Source of the DNA: Spirochaetaceae bacterium
Lineage (GTDB): Bacteria > Spirochaetota > Spirochaetia > Treponematales > Breznakiellaceae
NCBI GenBank assembly: GCA_031265015.1
Contig: JAISDG010000209.1
Span: 1-13,056, forward strand
DNA length: 13,056 nucleotides
Direction of reading: 5' to 3'
Both the position numbers and the translations under genes were made by a program. The notes below the pieces were generated by a model that did not search any database, was not told where the DNA came from, and was given only the letters and a program-made list of their open reading frames with translations. Positions 5,735-12,889 of this stretch are shown here, in pieces (position 1 is the stretch's first letter; each line of letters begins with the position of its first letter).

Positions 5735-6292
5735 TTAATTGATTATCTTCCATCCGGTTCCGGATTTTTCCAGATCATAAAGCCGCAGCCTATTGCCGGC
5801 GGTATTGATGGTATAGGCCTTGACCCTGTTCTGGGAAATGAATTCGATATCGTCAACCCGGTCGTTTGTCCGGGAAGGAACCACCACGTGGTTAAAATAA
5901 TCTTCGGCGGATGTAAGGACAATCTTTTGTTTAACCAGCACCGCCGATTGGGACACCCGGTTCAGGTATTCGGGGGAATTGATGGCGGCAAAATAGCCGG
6001 GATCCAGATAGGATACCCAGGTATCGTAGTTCCTGGCCCGGATAATGCCGTTGAGTCGTTGAATCAGCCGCTGGATTTCCAGTTTGGCGGTGTCTTTTTC
6101 TTCCTGGGTAATGCTGGAGGGATCAAAAACCGGCTCGGGAACGGCGGGAGCGGAAGAAACCGGCGGAGGCGGGACGGACTGCGCCGGTTCGGGGGCCGGA
6201 ACGGAAGGCTCAGGCCTCTTGGGGGCAGGCTTATCCGCGCAGGATCCGGCCAGGCACAAAAGGGCAATCAATGCTATGTAAGAGCGCTTCAT
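5735..6292 (-). CDS. Putative lipoprotein of unknown function
   Basis: A 185-residue lipoprotein. The N-terminus MKRSYIALIALLCLAGSC is a signal peptide with a spirochaete-like lipobox (LAGS-C, lipidated Cys18). A Pro/Ala/Glu-rich spacer (about 21-57) follows and probably reaches out from the membrane. Residues about 58-185 form a mixed alpha/beta domain with LEIQRLIQRLNGIIRARNYD, WVSYLDPGYF and a C-terminal GTGWKIIN. This layout resembles small NTF2-like or SnoaL-like folds with a long first helix, but that is a guess. No catalytic motif is seen. It is the first gene of a two-gene unit with the HEAT-repeat protein. The ATG has no Shine-Dalgarno site at normal distance and a promoter that would start transcription at the ATG itself. 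Confidence 0.82.
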   Translation of the reverse strand: MKRSYIALIALLCLAGSCADKPAPKRPEPSVPAPEPAQSVPPPPVSSAPAVPEPVFDPSSITQEEKDTAKLEIQRLIQRLNGIIRARNYDTWVSYLDPGYFAAINSPEYLNRVSQSAVLVKQKIVLTSAEDYFNHVVVPSRTNDRVDDIEFISQNRVKAYTINTAGNRLRLYDLEKSGTGWKIIN

Positions 6293-6298
6293 ACTTGA

Positions 6299-6327
6299 AT
6301 CATACCCTGTATCCTGTCCCGCGTCAA
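6299..6327 (-). promoter_or_regulatory. Promoter of the lipoprotein/HEAT unit, leaderless geometry
   Basis: TTGACG (6327-6322), an exact 17-bp spacer, and TATGAT (6304-6299) form a near-consensus sigma-70-type promoter. Only 6 nt separate the -10 hexamer from the ATG at 6292, so the transcript would begin at the start codon. Confidence 0.78.
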
Positions 6328-6403
6328 CTCCTCGCGGTTCCGGCTGTACGCCGGATCTCCCGGGGGAATTTTACCGTTCCCCGGCGCCGGAAAACGGCCT
6401 CAA

Positions 6404-6420
6404 TGCCTCATTTTGAGGCA
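6404..6420. promoter_or_regulatory. Perfect 17-bp inverted repeat upstream of ptsI
   Basis: TGCCTCA-TTT-TGAGGCA is a perfect inverted repeat ending 14 bp before the -35 of the ptsI promoter, within the 179-bp divergent gap. Its position fits a regulator-binding site. It lacks a following T-run, so it is not a terminator. A CCGGCGCCGG palindrome lies nearby at 6381-6390. Nothing else is evident in this gap beyond the two promoters. Confidence 0.45.
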
Positions 6421-6434
6421 CCGCGACGCCGTTC

Positions 6435-6463
6435 TTGAATTTCACCCCCTTTGGGAGTATCTT
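6435..6463 (+). promoter_or_regulatory. Promoter of ptsI, near-leaderless geometry
   Basis: TTGAAT (6435-6440), an exact 17-bp spacer, and TATCTT (6458-6463). The -10 ends 8 nt before the ATG at 6472, so little or no leader would be made. GGGAG at 6453-6457 is too far from the ATG (14 nt) and lies inside the promoter, so it is probably not a ribosome site. Confidence 0.62.
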
Positions 6464-6471
6464 TTCCTAAC

Positions 6472-8253
6472 ATGAAAGTTCTTTCCGGCGTTTCCCTGGT
6501 GCCGGGCATCGTTATTGGCAAAGCTTTTCTCTACCTGGATGACGACCGGGAAATTCCCCGTTACGCCATAAGACCCGATCAGGTCCGGGGGGAGCTGGAA
6601 CGGTTTGCGGCGGCGGCCCAAAAAGCCGCGGAGGACCTGCGGGCGCTGGAAAAAAGCGGCGGCGGCGCGAAGGGGGAACAGGGGGCCATCTTCAGGGCCC
6701 ACCTGATGATGGTGGAGGATCCTGATTTTCACTATCAGATTAAAGCCAGGCTGGAATCAAAATACGAAAACATTGAATGGATAGTTTTTGAGGTTACCCG
6801 GGATCTTTCCCAGAAGCTTATGCAGTCCTCCAGCGAGTACCTGCGGGAACGGGCGTCGGACGTGGCCGACGTATCCCGGCGGCTTGTCCGGGGCCTCCAG
6901 GGGATTAATCCCTTTTCCCTGGTGGAACTGGGGGAAGACGTGATCCTGGCGGCCCGCAGCCTGCTTCCCTCCGACGTCCTGACCATGAACAAAGCCAGGG
7001 TTAAAGCCCTGGTGATGGACTCCGGCTCCAGGACAAGCCATACGGCCATCCTGCTCCGGTCCTTCGGGATTCCCTCGGTGCTGGGACTTTCCAACGCTGT
7101 CCGGGAAATCAGCAGCGGCGGCGTAATCATTGTGGACGGCGACGCGGGACAGGTGATTCTTGACCCCGGAGCGGAGGCCCTTAAAGAGTACGAAGAAAAG
7201 CTGGCCCAGTCCCCTTCTTCCCGCAGGGTGTCTGTCCTTAAGGACCGCAGCGCGGAAACCACCGACGGCCGCAGGGTTATCCTTAAGGCCAATATCGGTA
7301 TCCCCGAAGAAGCGGAGGAACTTGCCCGGTACGGCGCCGAAGGGATAGGGCTTTATCGTTCGGAATTTCTCTTTCTCCAGACCGGTCAGGGGACGGAAGA
7401 GCAGCAGCTGGAGGCCTACAGCCGGGTGATTCGGGCCATGAAGGGAAAACCCGTTACCATCAGAACCATCGATCTGGGGGGCGACAAGATCCTGCCCGTG
7501 ATGCAGCCGGCAAACGAGGAAAATCCCCTTCTGGGCTGGCGGGCCATACGCTTTTCCCTTTCCCTGCCGGATCTGTTTAAAACCCAGCTGCGGGCTATCC
7601 TCCGTTCCAGCGTGGAGGGGCCGGTAAGTATCATGTTTCCCATGATTTCGGGGATTGAGGAACTGGAAAGCGCCCTGGCCCTGCTGGAAGAAGCGAAGGC
7701 CGAGTGCCGGAAAAAGAACCAGGCCTTTGCGGAAGATATGGAAGTGGGGACGATGATTGAAATTCCCGCGGCGGTAATGACCGCCGACATTCTGGCGGAA
7801 AGATCGGCCTTTTTTTCCATCGGCACCAATGACCTTATCCAGTACACCCTGGCGGTGGACCGGGGAAACGAAAGGGTCAGTTACCTTGCCCAGCCCGCCC
7901 ATCCGGCGGTGCTTCGTTTTATCAAGCTGGCCATCGACGCGGCCCACGCCCGGGGAATAAGAGCCGCCATGTGCGGGGAACTGGCGGGGGATCCCGCGGC
8001 CGCGCCCCTGCTGACGGGACTGGAACTGGACGAATTCAGCATGACCGCCGCGTTTATACCCCAGGTAAAACGGGTTATCCGGGGGATGGATTTTGAATCA
8101 TGCCGTTCCCTGGCGGAAGAAGCCCTGGCGGCAACCACCTGTAAGCAGGTTCAGGTCCTGGTAAGCCGCCGCCTGGCGGAACGTTTTCCCGGCCCCGGAA
8201 TTTCCGGCTTTTCCGGAAACAACCGGGAACGGGGGAATAACATTTTTTTATAA
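6472..8253 (+). CDS. ptsI: Phosphoenolpyruvate-protein phosphotransferase (PTS enzyme I)
   Basis: Cytoplasmic enzyme I, which takes phosphate from phosphoenolpyruvate onto a histidine and passes it to HPr. The 593 residues cover all parts of the family: an N-terminal HPr-binding helical region; the swivelling phosphohistidine domain with GSRTSHTAILLRS, where His190 is the active site; and the PEP-binding barrel with GIGLYRSEFLF, TIRTIDLGGDK, NPLLGWRAIR, IGTNDLIQYTLAVDRGNE and the catalytic MCGELAGD (Cys501). ATG 6472 gives the usual MKVLSGVSLVPGIVIGKA start; an in-frame TTG 7 codons upstream lies within the promoter. No HPr or enzyme II gene is in the window. In some treponemes the PTS is incomplete and thought to be regulatory, so a sugar-import role cannot be assumed. 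The gene der follows after 21 nt, probably in the same transcript. Confidence 0.97.
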   Translation: MKVLSGVSLVPGIVIGKAFLYLDDDREIPRYAIRPDQVRGELERFAAAAQKAAEDLRALEKSGGGAKGEQGAIFRAHLMMVEDPDFHYQIKARLESKYENIEWIVFEVTRDLSQKLMQSSSEYLRERASDVADVSRRLVRGLQGINPFSLVELGEDVILAARSLLPSDVLTMNKARVKALVMDSGSRTSHTAILLRSFGIPSVLGLSNAVREISSGGVIIVDGDAGQVILDPGAEALKEYEEKLAQSPSSRRVSVLKDRSAETTDGRRVILKANIGIPEEAEELARYGAEGIGLYRSEFLFLQTGQGTEEQQLEAYSRVIRAMKGKPVTIRTIDLGGDKILPVMQPANEENPLLGWRAIRFSLSLPDLFKTQLRAILRSSVEGPVSIMFPMISGIEELESALALLEEAKAECRKKNQAFAEDMEVGTMIEIPAAVMTADILAERSAFFSIGTNDLIQYTLAVDRGNERVSYLAQPAHPAVLRFIKLAIDAAHARGIRAAMCGELAGDPAAAPLLTGLELDEFSMTAAFIPQVKRVIRGMDFESCRSLAEEALAATTCKQVQVLVSRRLAERFPGPGISGFSGNNRERGNNIFL

Positions 8254-8274
8254 TGAAAAGGAATGATACAATAG

Positions 8275-9657
8275 ATGGAATTTGATCCTGCCCTGAAATA
8301 CCGTAACCTTCCCTCGGTGGCCCTGGTGGGGCGCCCTAATGTGGGGAAGTCCACCCTTTTTAACCGGCTCCTGCGCCGCCGCCGGGCAATTACCGATCCC
8401 ACCCCGGGGGTTACCCGGGATCCGGTGGAAGGGCAGGCCTTTATCGGGGAAAAGCCGGTCCGGCTTATTGATACCGGGGGGTTCAAGCTTGACCGGGACG
8501 GTCCCGGCGGCGGCCTTGGCGGCCTGGACGGCCTGGTGGTGGAACGGACCCTGGAGATCATTAAAACCGCGGACCTTATCGTCCTGGTCCTGGAAGCGGG
8601 GGAGCTGACTTCCGAAGACGAAGAATTCATCAGCCTGCTCCGGCCCCGCTGGCCTTCCCTGATTGCCGCGGTGAACAAAACCGAAGGGGGCCGCCGGGAA
8701 GCGGAAGCCTGGAACGCCATGAGCTACGGCTTTGAGGACCTGGTCCTTGTTTCCGCGGAGCATGGCGACAGGATAGCCGAACTTGAGGCGGCCATCGTTT
8801 CCCGGCTGGATTTTTCTGCGGTAGAACCCGGTGAAGATGACGAGAACCGGCCCATCGCCCTGGCGCTCCTGGGAAAACCCAATACCGGCAAGTCCACCCT
8901 CTCCAACCGGCTTACCGCGTCCGCGGCGTCCATTGTCAGCGAAACGCCGGGCACCACCCGGGATGTGGTGGAAGGGGAGTTCCGCTACAAAAACCGCCGT
9001 TTTAGGGTACTGGATACCGCGGGAATCAGGCGCAAGTCAAAGGTAACGGAAAATATTGAATACTATTCGGTGAACCGGGCAATTAAAACCCTGGACGAGG
9101 CGGACATTGTGTTCCTTTTGATCGACGCCCAGGAAGGATTAACCGAGCAGGATAAAAAGATCGCCGCCCTGGCCTGCGAAAGGGGACGGGGAATCATTTT
9201 AGTCTTGAACAAATGGGACGCCATGCCCCGGATCAAAAACGTTCTTGCCGCGGAAAAGGACAGGATTCATTTTTTCTTTGGCCAGATGGACTATGCCCCC
9301 ATTGTACCCCTCTGCGCCAAAGACGGAACCGGCGTGGACGGCATGCTGGAAACGGCCCTGCGGATCTACGGCCAGCTGCGCCGCCGCACCGATACCGCCG
9401 CGCTGAACCAGGCCCTGGCAAAATGGCTGGAGGAATACCCGCCCCCCCAGGGACCGCGGAAACGCTTCAAGGTAAAATACGCCGTCCAGGTTTCGGATAA
9501 CCCGGTAAAGTTTGTGTTTTTTGTCAGCCGCCCCGATGCGGTCAGCGGCGCCTATAAAACCTACCTGTGCAACAAGATCCGCAAAGACCTGGGTTATTCG
9601 ATGATACCCCTGGAGGCGGAGATCCGCCCTTCCCGCAGGGAACGGGAACAGCGCTGA
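8275..9657 (+). CDS. der: Ribosome-assembly GTPase Der (EngA), two GTPase domains
   Basis: Essential double GTPase needed for 50S subunit maturation, 460 residues. Domain 1 has GRPNVGKS (residues 19-26), DTGG (66-69) and a G4 motif reading NKTE (134-137) where NKxD is usual. Domain 2 has GKPNTGKS (200-207), PGTTRD, DTAG (247-250) and NKWD (312-315). The C-terminal KH-like domain follows (about 378-460) with PPPQGPRKRFKVKYAVQ and a basic tail. A Gly-rich stretch (GPGGGLGGLDG, about 76-86) sits in domain 1. The ATG at 8275 has AAGGA 12 nt upstream. It gives about ten more N-terminal residues than many homologs, but the only later start is a GTG right at the P-loop strand. A TGATACAAT extended -10-like sequence overlaps the ribosome site, though its spacing (2 nt to the ATG) does not favour use for this gene. 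Confidence 0.96.
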   Translation: MEFDPALKYRNLPSVALVGRPNVGKSTLFNRLLRRRRAITDPTPGVTRDPVEGQAFIGEKPVRLIDTGGFKLDRDGPGGGLGGLDGLVVERTLEIIKTADLIVLVLEAGELTSEDEEFISLLRPRWPSLIAAVNKTEGGRREAEAWNAMSYGFEDLVLVSAEHGDRIAELEAAIVSRLDFSAVEPGEDDENRPIALALLGKPNTGKSTLSNRLTASAASIVSETPGTTRDVVEGEFRYKNRRFRVLDTAGIRRKSKVTENIEYYSVNRAIKTLDEADIVFLLIDAQEGLTEQDKKIAALACERGRGIILVLNKWDAMPRIKNVLAAEKDRIHFFFGQMDYAPIVPLCAKDGTGVDGMLETALRIYGQLRRRTDTAALNQALAKWLEEYPPPQGPRKRFKVKYAVQVSDNPVKFVFFVSRPDAVSGAYKTYLCNKIRKDLGYSMIPLEAEIRPSRREREQR

Positions 9658-9680
9658 GGGCCTGTGCATAGGACGAACCT

Positions 9681-9722
9681 GTCCGTAAAGGAAAATATGA
9701 CGTTAGTATCACATTTACGGAC
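9681..9722. repeat. Inverted repeat in the der/thiZ convergent gap
   Basis: GTCCGTAAA (9681-9689) and TTTACGGAC (9714-9722) are perfect 9-bp arms around a 24-nt A/T-rich centre. The repeat lies between two convergent genes, where a two-way terminator is expected, but no T-run follows either arm. It could be a weak or factor-assisted terminator, a binding site, or part of a dispersed element. Nothing else is seen in this 100-nt gap. Confidence 0.5.
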
Positions 9723-9757
9723 CCTATAGAAAAGACGCAGGAAAACGGAAGCGCGGC

Positions 9758-10642
9758 TTATTCCCCGGCGCGCTCAACGGCGCGCAGGATCCGTTTTTTG
9801 AGCTCCGTAAATTCCGGCGTCAGGGAAAAATCCCTGTTTTTCCGCCTGCCGGGCCTGTCGAACACCGCGCTGATCCTGCCGGGCCCTTTGGCCGGGCCTT
9901 CAGGCCGGATTTTTTCCGCGGTCATGATGTATACCCGGTCGGAAAGGATAACCGCCTCTTCTACGTCGTGGGTGATAAAGAGGGATGACAGTTCCATGGT
10001 CCGCCCTATGTCAAGAAACCAGGCCTGCATGGTTCCGCGGGTCAGGGCGTCCAGGGCGGAAAAGGGCTCGTCCAGCAGGATAACGGAAGGAGGGCCGGAC
10101 AGAGCGCCGCCGTTTCCGTCCCCGGCAGCCTTTTGGGCTGTTCCCGCGGAAGATTCCGGGTCCCGGCAGTTTTGCATGCAGGTCCGCAGGAGCGCGGCCC
10201 GCTGCCTCATTCCCCCGGAGAGCTGGCGGGGGTACTTGTGTTCGCATCCCTCAAGGCCGAAGGTTTCAAAAAACGAGGCGGCGTATTCCCGGGCTTTTTT
10301 GAGCCCCCCCCGGAAAAATCCGCCGCCGAATGTTTTTTTGATGACCAGGGGCAGTATCACGTTGTCCAGCACGGTTCTGTATTCCAGCAGCAGATCCTTC
10401 TGCATCATGTAGCTTACTCTGCCGGAAATTCCGGTAATGTCCCGACCGTCAAGAACGATGCGCCCCTCGTCCGCCCGGTCCACTCCCGCCAGGATATTGA
10501 AGAGGGTGGTTTTTCCCACCCCCGAAGGACCCACCAGGGAGATGATTCCTCCCCGGGGAAGGTCCAGATCGATTCCCCGGATGACGGCTTCGCCCTGGTA
10601 GGTTTTGGTGATGTTCCGGCAAAAGAAAACCGGTTCCGTCAT
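9758..10642 (-). CDS. thiZ: ABC transporter ATPase of a thiamine or thiamine-pyrimidine uptake system
   Basis: Cytoplasmic ATPase of the nitrate/taurine/thiamine-precursor importer family, 294 residues. Walker A GPSGVGKTT (38-46), Q-loop MMQKD (Gln81), signature LSGGM (141-145), Walker B VILLDEP (187-193), D-loop SALDA and H-loop ITHD (His225) are all present, so it should be active. About 30 extra residues (155-184, rich in Gly, Ala, Ser, with two Cys) lie between the signature helix and Walker B, where relatives have only about ten. The frame is open far upstream, but the ATG at 10642 is chosen because the conserved domain begins there and GGAGG lies 10 nt before it. It is the last gene of the TPP-riboswitch operon, 28 nt after the binding-protein gene, which sets its likely substrate. 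Confidence 0.9.
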   Translation of the reverse strand: MTEPVFFCRNITKTYQGEAVIRGIDLDLPRGGIISLVGPSGVGKTTLFNILAGVDRADEGRIVLDGRDITGISGRVSYMMQKDLLLEYRTVLDNVILPLVIKKTFGGGFFRGGLKKAREYAASFFETFGLEGCEHKYPRQLSGGMRQRAALLRTCMQNCRDPESSAGTAQKAAGDGNGGALSGPPSVILLDEPFSALDALTRGTMQAWFLDIGRTMELSSLFITHDVEEAVILSDRVYIMTAEKIRPEGPAKGPGRISAVFDRPGRRKNRDFSLTPEFTELKKRILRAVERAGE

Positions 10643-10670
10643 AAACGCCCTGCCTCCGTTAGGTGAAACG

Positions 10671-11672
10671 TTACGGAAGATACTCGTTGGTAAATCCGCC
10701 GCTTCCGATGTCCTTGTCCAGAAGCCCCCGCCGGTACATCCATTGGTAGAACGCGCCCCAGCGTTTTTCGTCGATCTCTCCCCAGCGCTTCGCGTCCCCC
10801 CGGTAGCGGGAGGCAAGGTAGTCCTGGCTCCGCCGGACCAGGGCGGCGTCCAGCTCGGGCGCGTATTTAAGGAGTATGTCCGCGGCTTCGCCGGGGTTTG
10901 CCGTGGCAAACTCATAACCCCTGGTCAGGGCCTTGAGGAAGCGTTTGACCGTTTCGGGATGGGCGGCGGCCCAGCCGGTGTTGACAACGATCACCGGGGT
11001 ATAAAAATCCAGTTCGGGATTGATTTTGCCCAGGTCCAGGAAGTCTGTTTCCGTGCCCCGGATTTCCGCGGCGATTCCGTCCCAGGCATAGTAGATCCAA
11101 ATTGAGTCCACGTCGGTCTCCAGCGCGGAAAACGCGTCCACCGCGTTGTTGGGTATCATTTTTACCGCGGCAAAATCGCCGCCGTCCCCTTCCACGATGT
11201 CCCGGATCACCGCCGTTACCAGGGGCGTTCCCCAGGAGGCGAAACGTTTTCCCGCCAGATCCCGGGGCCGCCGTATTCCGGTGGATTTAAGGGACATCAG
11301 CCCCGATGTGTTGTGGCTGATCACCGCGGCCACCGCCTGTACCGGCAGGGGATCCTCCCGGCCGATGGCGGGCCCCAGGCCTTCCTGAACGTCTACGGCA
11401 AATTCCGCCCGGCCCGAACCAAGGAGCAGCAGCGCCCCGTCTTCCGGCGGCGAGAGAATCTCCACCGTCAGATTTTCCTCCGTAAACCAGCCCCGGTCCC
11501 GGGCGGCGTAAAGCCCCGTATGGTTTGTATTGGGCGACCAGTCCAGGATAAAGCGGATCCTTTCCGGTCCCGGGGCGTTTTCTCCGCCGTTGTTGCCAGC
11601 GTTGCCGCATCCGCAGGGCAGAAAGATAGACGCCGCCAGGGTCAGCGCCGTTATCAGTTTAATTGGTTTCAT
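10671..11672 (-). CDS. thiY: THI5/NMT1-like substrate-binding lipoprotein for thiamine pyrimidine or related compound
   Basis: A 333-residue binding protein of the SsuA/THI5-like family that captures the ligand for the ABC importer. The signal peptide MKPIKLITALTLAASIFLP leads to a lipobox ending CGC, with Cys22 (preceded by Gly) the likely lipidated residue. The mature domain opens with RIRFILDWSPNTNHTGLYAA, the signature region of THI5-like proteins that bind the thiamine pyrimidine (HMP) or its formylamino precursor. It goes on with SGLMSLKSTGIRRPRDLAGK, WGTP and IWIYYAWDGI. Start ATG at 11672 has AAGGAG 5 nt upstream. It lies between the permease and ATPase genes under the TPP riboswitch, which supports a vitamin B1 role. 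The exact ligand (HMP, a degradation product, or thiamine) cannot be settled from sequence alone. Confidence 0.9.
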   Translation of the reverse strand: MKPIKLITALTLAASIFLPCGCGNAGNNGGENAPGPERIRFILDWSPNTNHTGLYAARDRGWFTEENLTVEILSPPEDGALLLLGSGRAEFAVDVQEGLGPAIGREDPLPVQAVAAVISHNTSGLMSLKSTGIRRPRDLAGKRFASWGTPLVTAVIRDIVEGDGGDFAAVKMIPNNAVDAFSALETDVDSIWIYYAWDGIAAEIRGTETDFLDLGKINPELDFYTPVIVVNTGWAAAHPETVKRFLKALTRGYEFATANPGEAADILLKYAPELDAALVRRSQDYLASRYRGDAKRWGEIDEKRWGAFYQWMYRRGLLDKDIGSGGFTNEYLP

Positions 11673-11703
11673 AGGTTCTCCTTAATTTTATAGAGTAAAA
11701 GCG

Positions 11704-12495
11704 TTATAAACGCGGGTTATCCTTTAACAAGGCCCCTGGAAAAGCCCTCCGGGCGGCCCTCCAGGGCATGGCCGTTTTTTCGATCAGATCCACCAGTTTC
11801 AGGAGGGCCATGCTCAGAAGGGCCACCAGGACAATGGCGGCGAACATCCGGTCAAAGGAATAGGATTTTCGTACCCGGATCATGTACACTCCCAGGCCCG
11901 CGTCGCCGCCGAGCCATTCGGCGATTACCGCGCCGATAATCGAATAGGAAGCGGAAATCCGCAGGCCCGAAAAAAAACCCGGCAGGCTTTGGGGGATCTT
12001 GATATACCGGTACAGCTGGGCCCGGCTTGCCCCCATGGAAGCGAGGAGTTTTAGTTCGTCCCCGTCCGCTCCGGCGAAGGCCCCCGCCAGGCCCACGGTC
12101 ATGGGGAAAAAGCAGGTAAGGAACACCAGGGTGATTTTGGGAGCCGAGCCGTATCCCATCCACAGGATCAGCAGGGGCGCCAGGGCGATGGTGGGCACGG
12201 TCTGGGTCAGGGTAAGGAGGGGGGACACCGCTTTTTTACAGAAGGGGCTTGAATCCATGACCAGGGCCAGGATGAACGAGAAGACCAGGGCCAGCGCCAG
12301 CCCGGCCCCGGCCTCTTCCAGGGTGCGGAGGAGGTGTCCCGCGAGAAGGGGAAGATCCCGCCCGAAAGCCAGGGCTACCTGCACAGGGCTGGGCAGCATA
12401 AAGCCCGGGGCCAGGCCCAGGGCGCTTATTCCCTGCCATACCAGGATCAGGCCCATCCCCGGCAGCGCCGCTCCGGGGCCGCGCCTAGTTTCCAT
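11704..12495 (-). CDS. thiX: ABC transporter permease of the thiamine-precursor system
   Basis: Inner-membrane permease of the BPD_transp_1 type, 263 residues with about six hydrophobic segments (for example GMGLILVWQGISALGLAPGF, LALALVFSFILALVM, TLVFLTCFFPMTVGLAGAFA, AAIVLVALLSMALLKLV). The cytoplasmic EAA loop that docks with the ATPase is clear: LLASMGASRAQLYRYIKIPQ followed by LPGFFSGLRIS. The ATG at 12495 overlaps the end of the upstream thiamine-binding gene by 11 nt and has no Shine-Dalgarno site, so it is probably translated by coupling. The binding-protein gene follows after 31 nt. Assigned to thiamine-precursor import from operon context; the family also serves nitrate, taurine and sulfonates. 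Confidence 0.9.
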   Translation of the reverse strand: METRRGPGAALPGMGLILVWQGISALGLAPGFMLPSPVQVALAFGRDLPLLAGHLLRTLEEAGAGLALALVFSFILALVMDSSPFCKKAVSPLLTLTQTVPTIALAPLLILWMGYGSAPKITLVFLTCFFPMTVGLAGAFAGADGDELKLLASMGASRAQLYRYIKIPQSLPGFFSGLRISASYSIIGAVIAEWLGGDAGLGVYMIRVRKSYSFDRMFAAIVLVALLSMALLKLVDLIEKTAMPWRAARRAFPGALLKDNPRL

Positions 12496-12796
12496 GTTTT
12501 GCGGTTTTTTTCTCGATGGACCAGACGCCCTCGCCGGGGTTATAGGCCCACTTCATATAGGAGGAAACCGAACCGGCCCCTTCCCGGATGCAGATAAGCT
12601 GGGCTTCCCGGGCGATTTCGCAGAGCCGGTCGAAACTTCCTTCCACGGTGGTTTCAAAGGGCCCCACGAAGGCGTTAAGCCCCGTTCCCTTAAGGTAGGC
12701 GATAACCGCGTCCACGATGCGGAGAAGTTCCCCGGGATCGGCGGTTTTCGGCAGCACCTGGATAGCCAGGCTGGCTTCGGGCTGTGGTTCGGACAT
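12485..12796 (-). CDS. MTH1187/YkoF-type thiamine-binding protein
   Basis: A 103-residue protein of the small ferredoxin-like thiamine-binding family (MTH1187, related to YkoF). It has the usual pattern: a first strand (SLAIQVLPK), a helix (LLRIVDAVIAYLKGTGL), a strand with FVGPFETTVEGSFDRL, a second helix (LCEIAREAQL) and a closing region. No signal peptide, so it is cytoplasmic. Members bind thiamine or a hydroxymethylpyrimidine compound and are often linked to thiamine transport genes. The ATG at 12796 has a strong site, AAGGAGG, 5 nt upstream; the longer open frame reaching 12889 would run through the terminator and is rejected. It is the first gene after the TPP riboswitch, and its stop overlaps the start of the permease gene. 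Family call is good; whether it senses, stores or delivers the ligand is not known. Confidence 0.85.
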   Translation of the reverse strand: MSEPQPEASLAIQVLPKTADPGELLRIVDAVIAYLKGTGLNAFVGPFETTVEGSFDRLCEIAREAQLICIREGAGSVSSYMKWAYNPGEGVWSIEKKTAKHGN

Positions 12797-12832
12797 ACAT
12801 GCCTCCTTGGCGTACGGATACCTCGTACAAAT

Positions 12833-12861
12833 AAAAACCTCCCGGATAGGGGGAGGTTTTT
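12833..12861 (-). terminator. Intrinsic terminator of the TPP riboswitch
   Basis: A perfect 11-bp stem, AAAAACCTCCC against GGGAGGTTTTT, with a 7-nt loop, ending in a T-rich run on the minus strand. It lies about 37 nt downstream of the riboswitch core and 36 nt before the first gene's ATG. Its place and strength fit transcription control: with TPP bound, the RNA would stop here. Confidence 0.9.
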
Positions 12862-12889
12862 CCAAAGGCGGCAGCCCCGCAGGCGGCAT

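Noticed and set aside
6757..7947. Long open frame of about 400 codons on the minus strand opposite ptsI
   Set aside because: Antisense to the conserved enzyme I gene, low-complexity translation, no ribosome site recognised.
9681..9722. Attachment site of an integrated element
   Set aside because: No integrase, no tRNA gene and no flanking direct repeat are seen nearby.
10643..10915. In-frame extension upstream of the ThiZ ATG
   Set aside because: It overlaps the thiY coding region; the ABC domain and ribosome site support the start at 10642.
12797..12889. Longer N-terminus for the thiamine-binding protein
   Set aside because: It would be read through the intrinsic terminator of the riboswitch, and a strong AAGGAGG serves the ATG at 12796.
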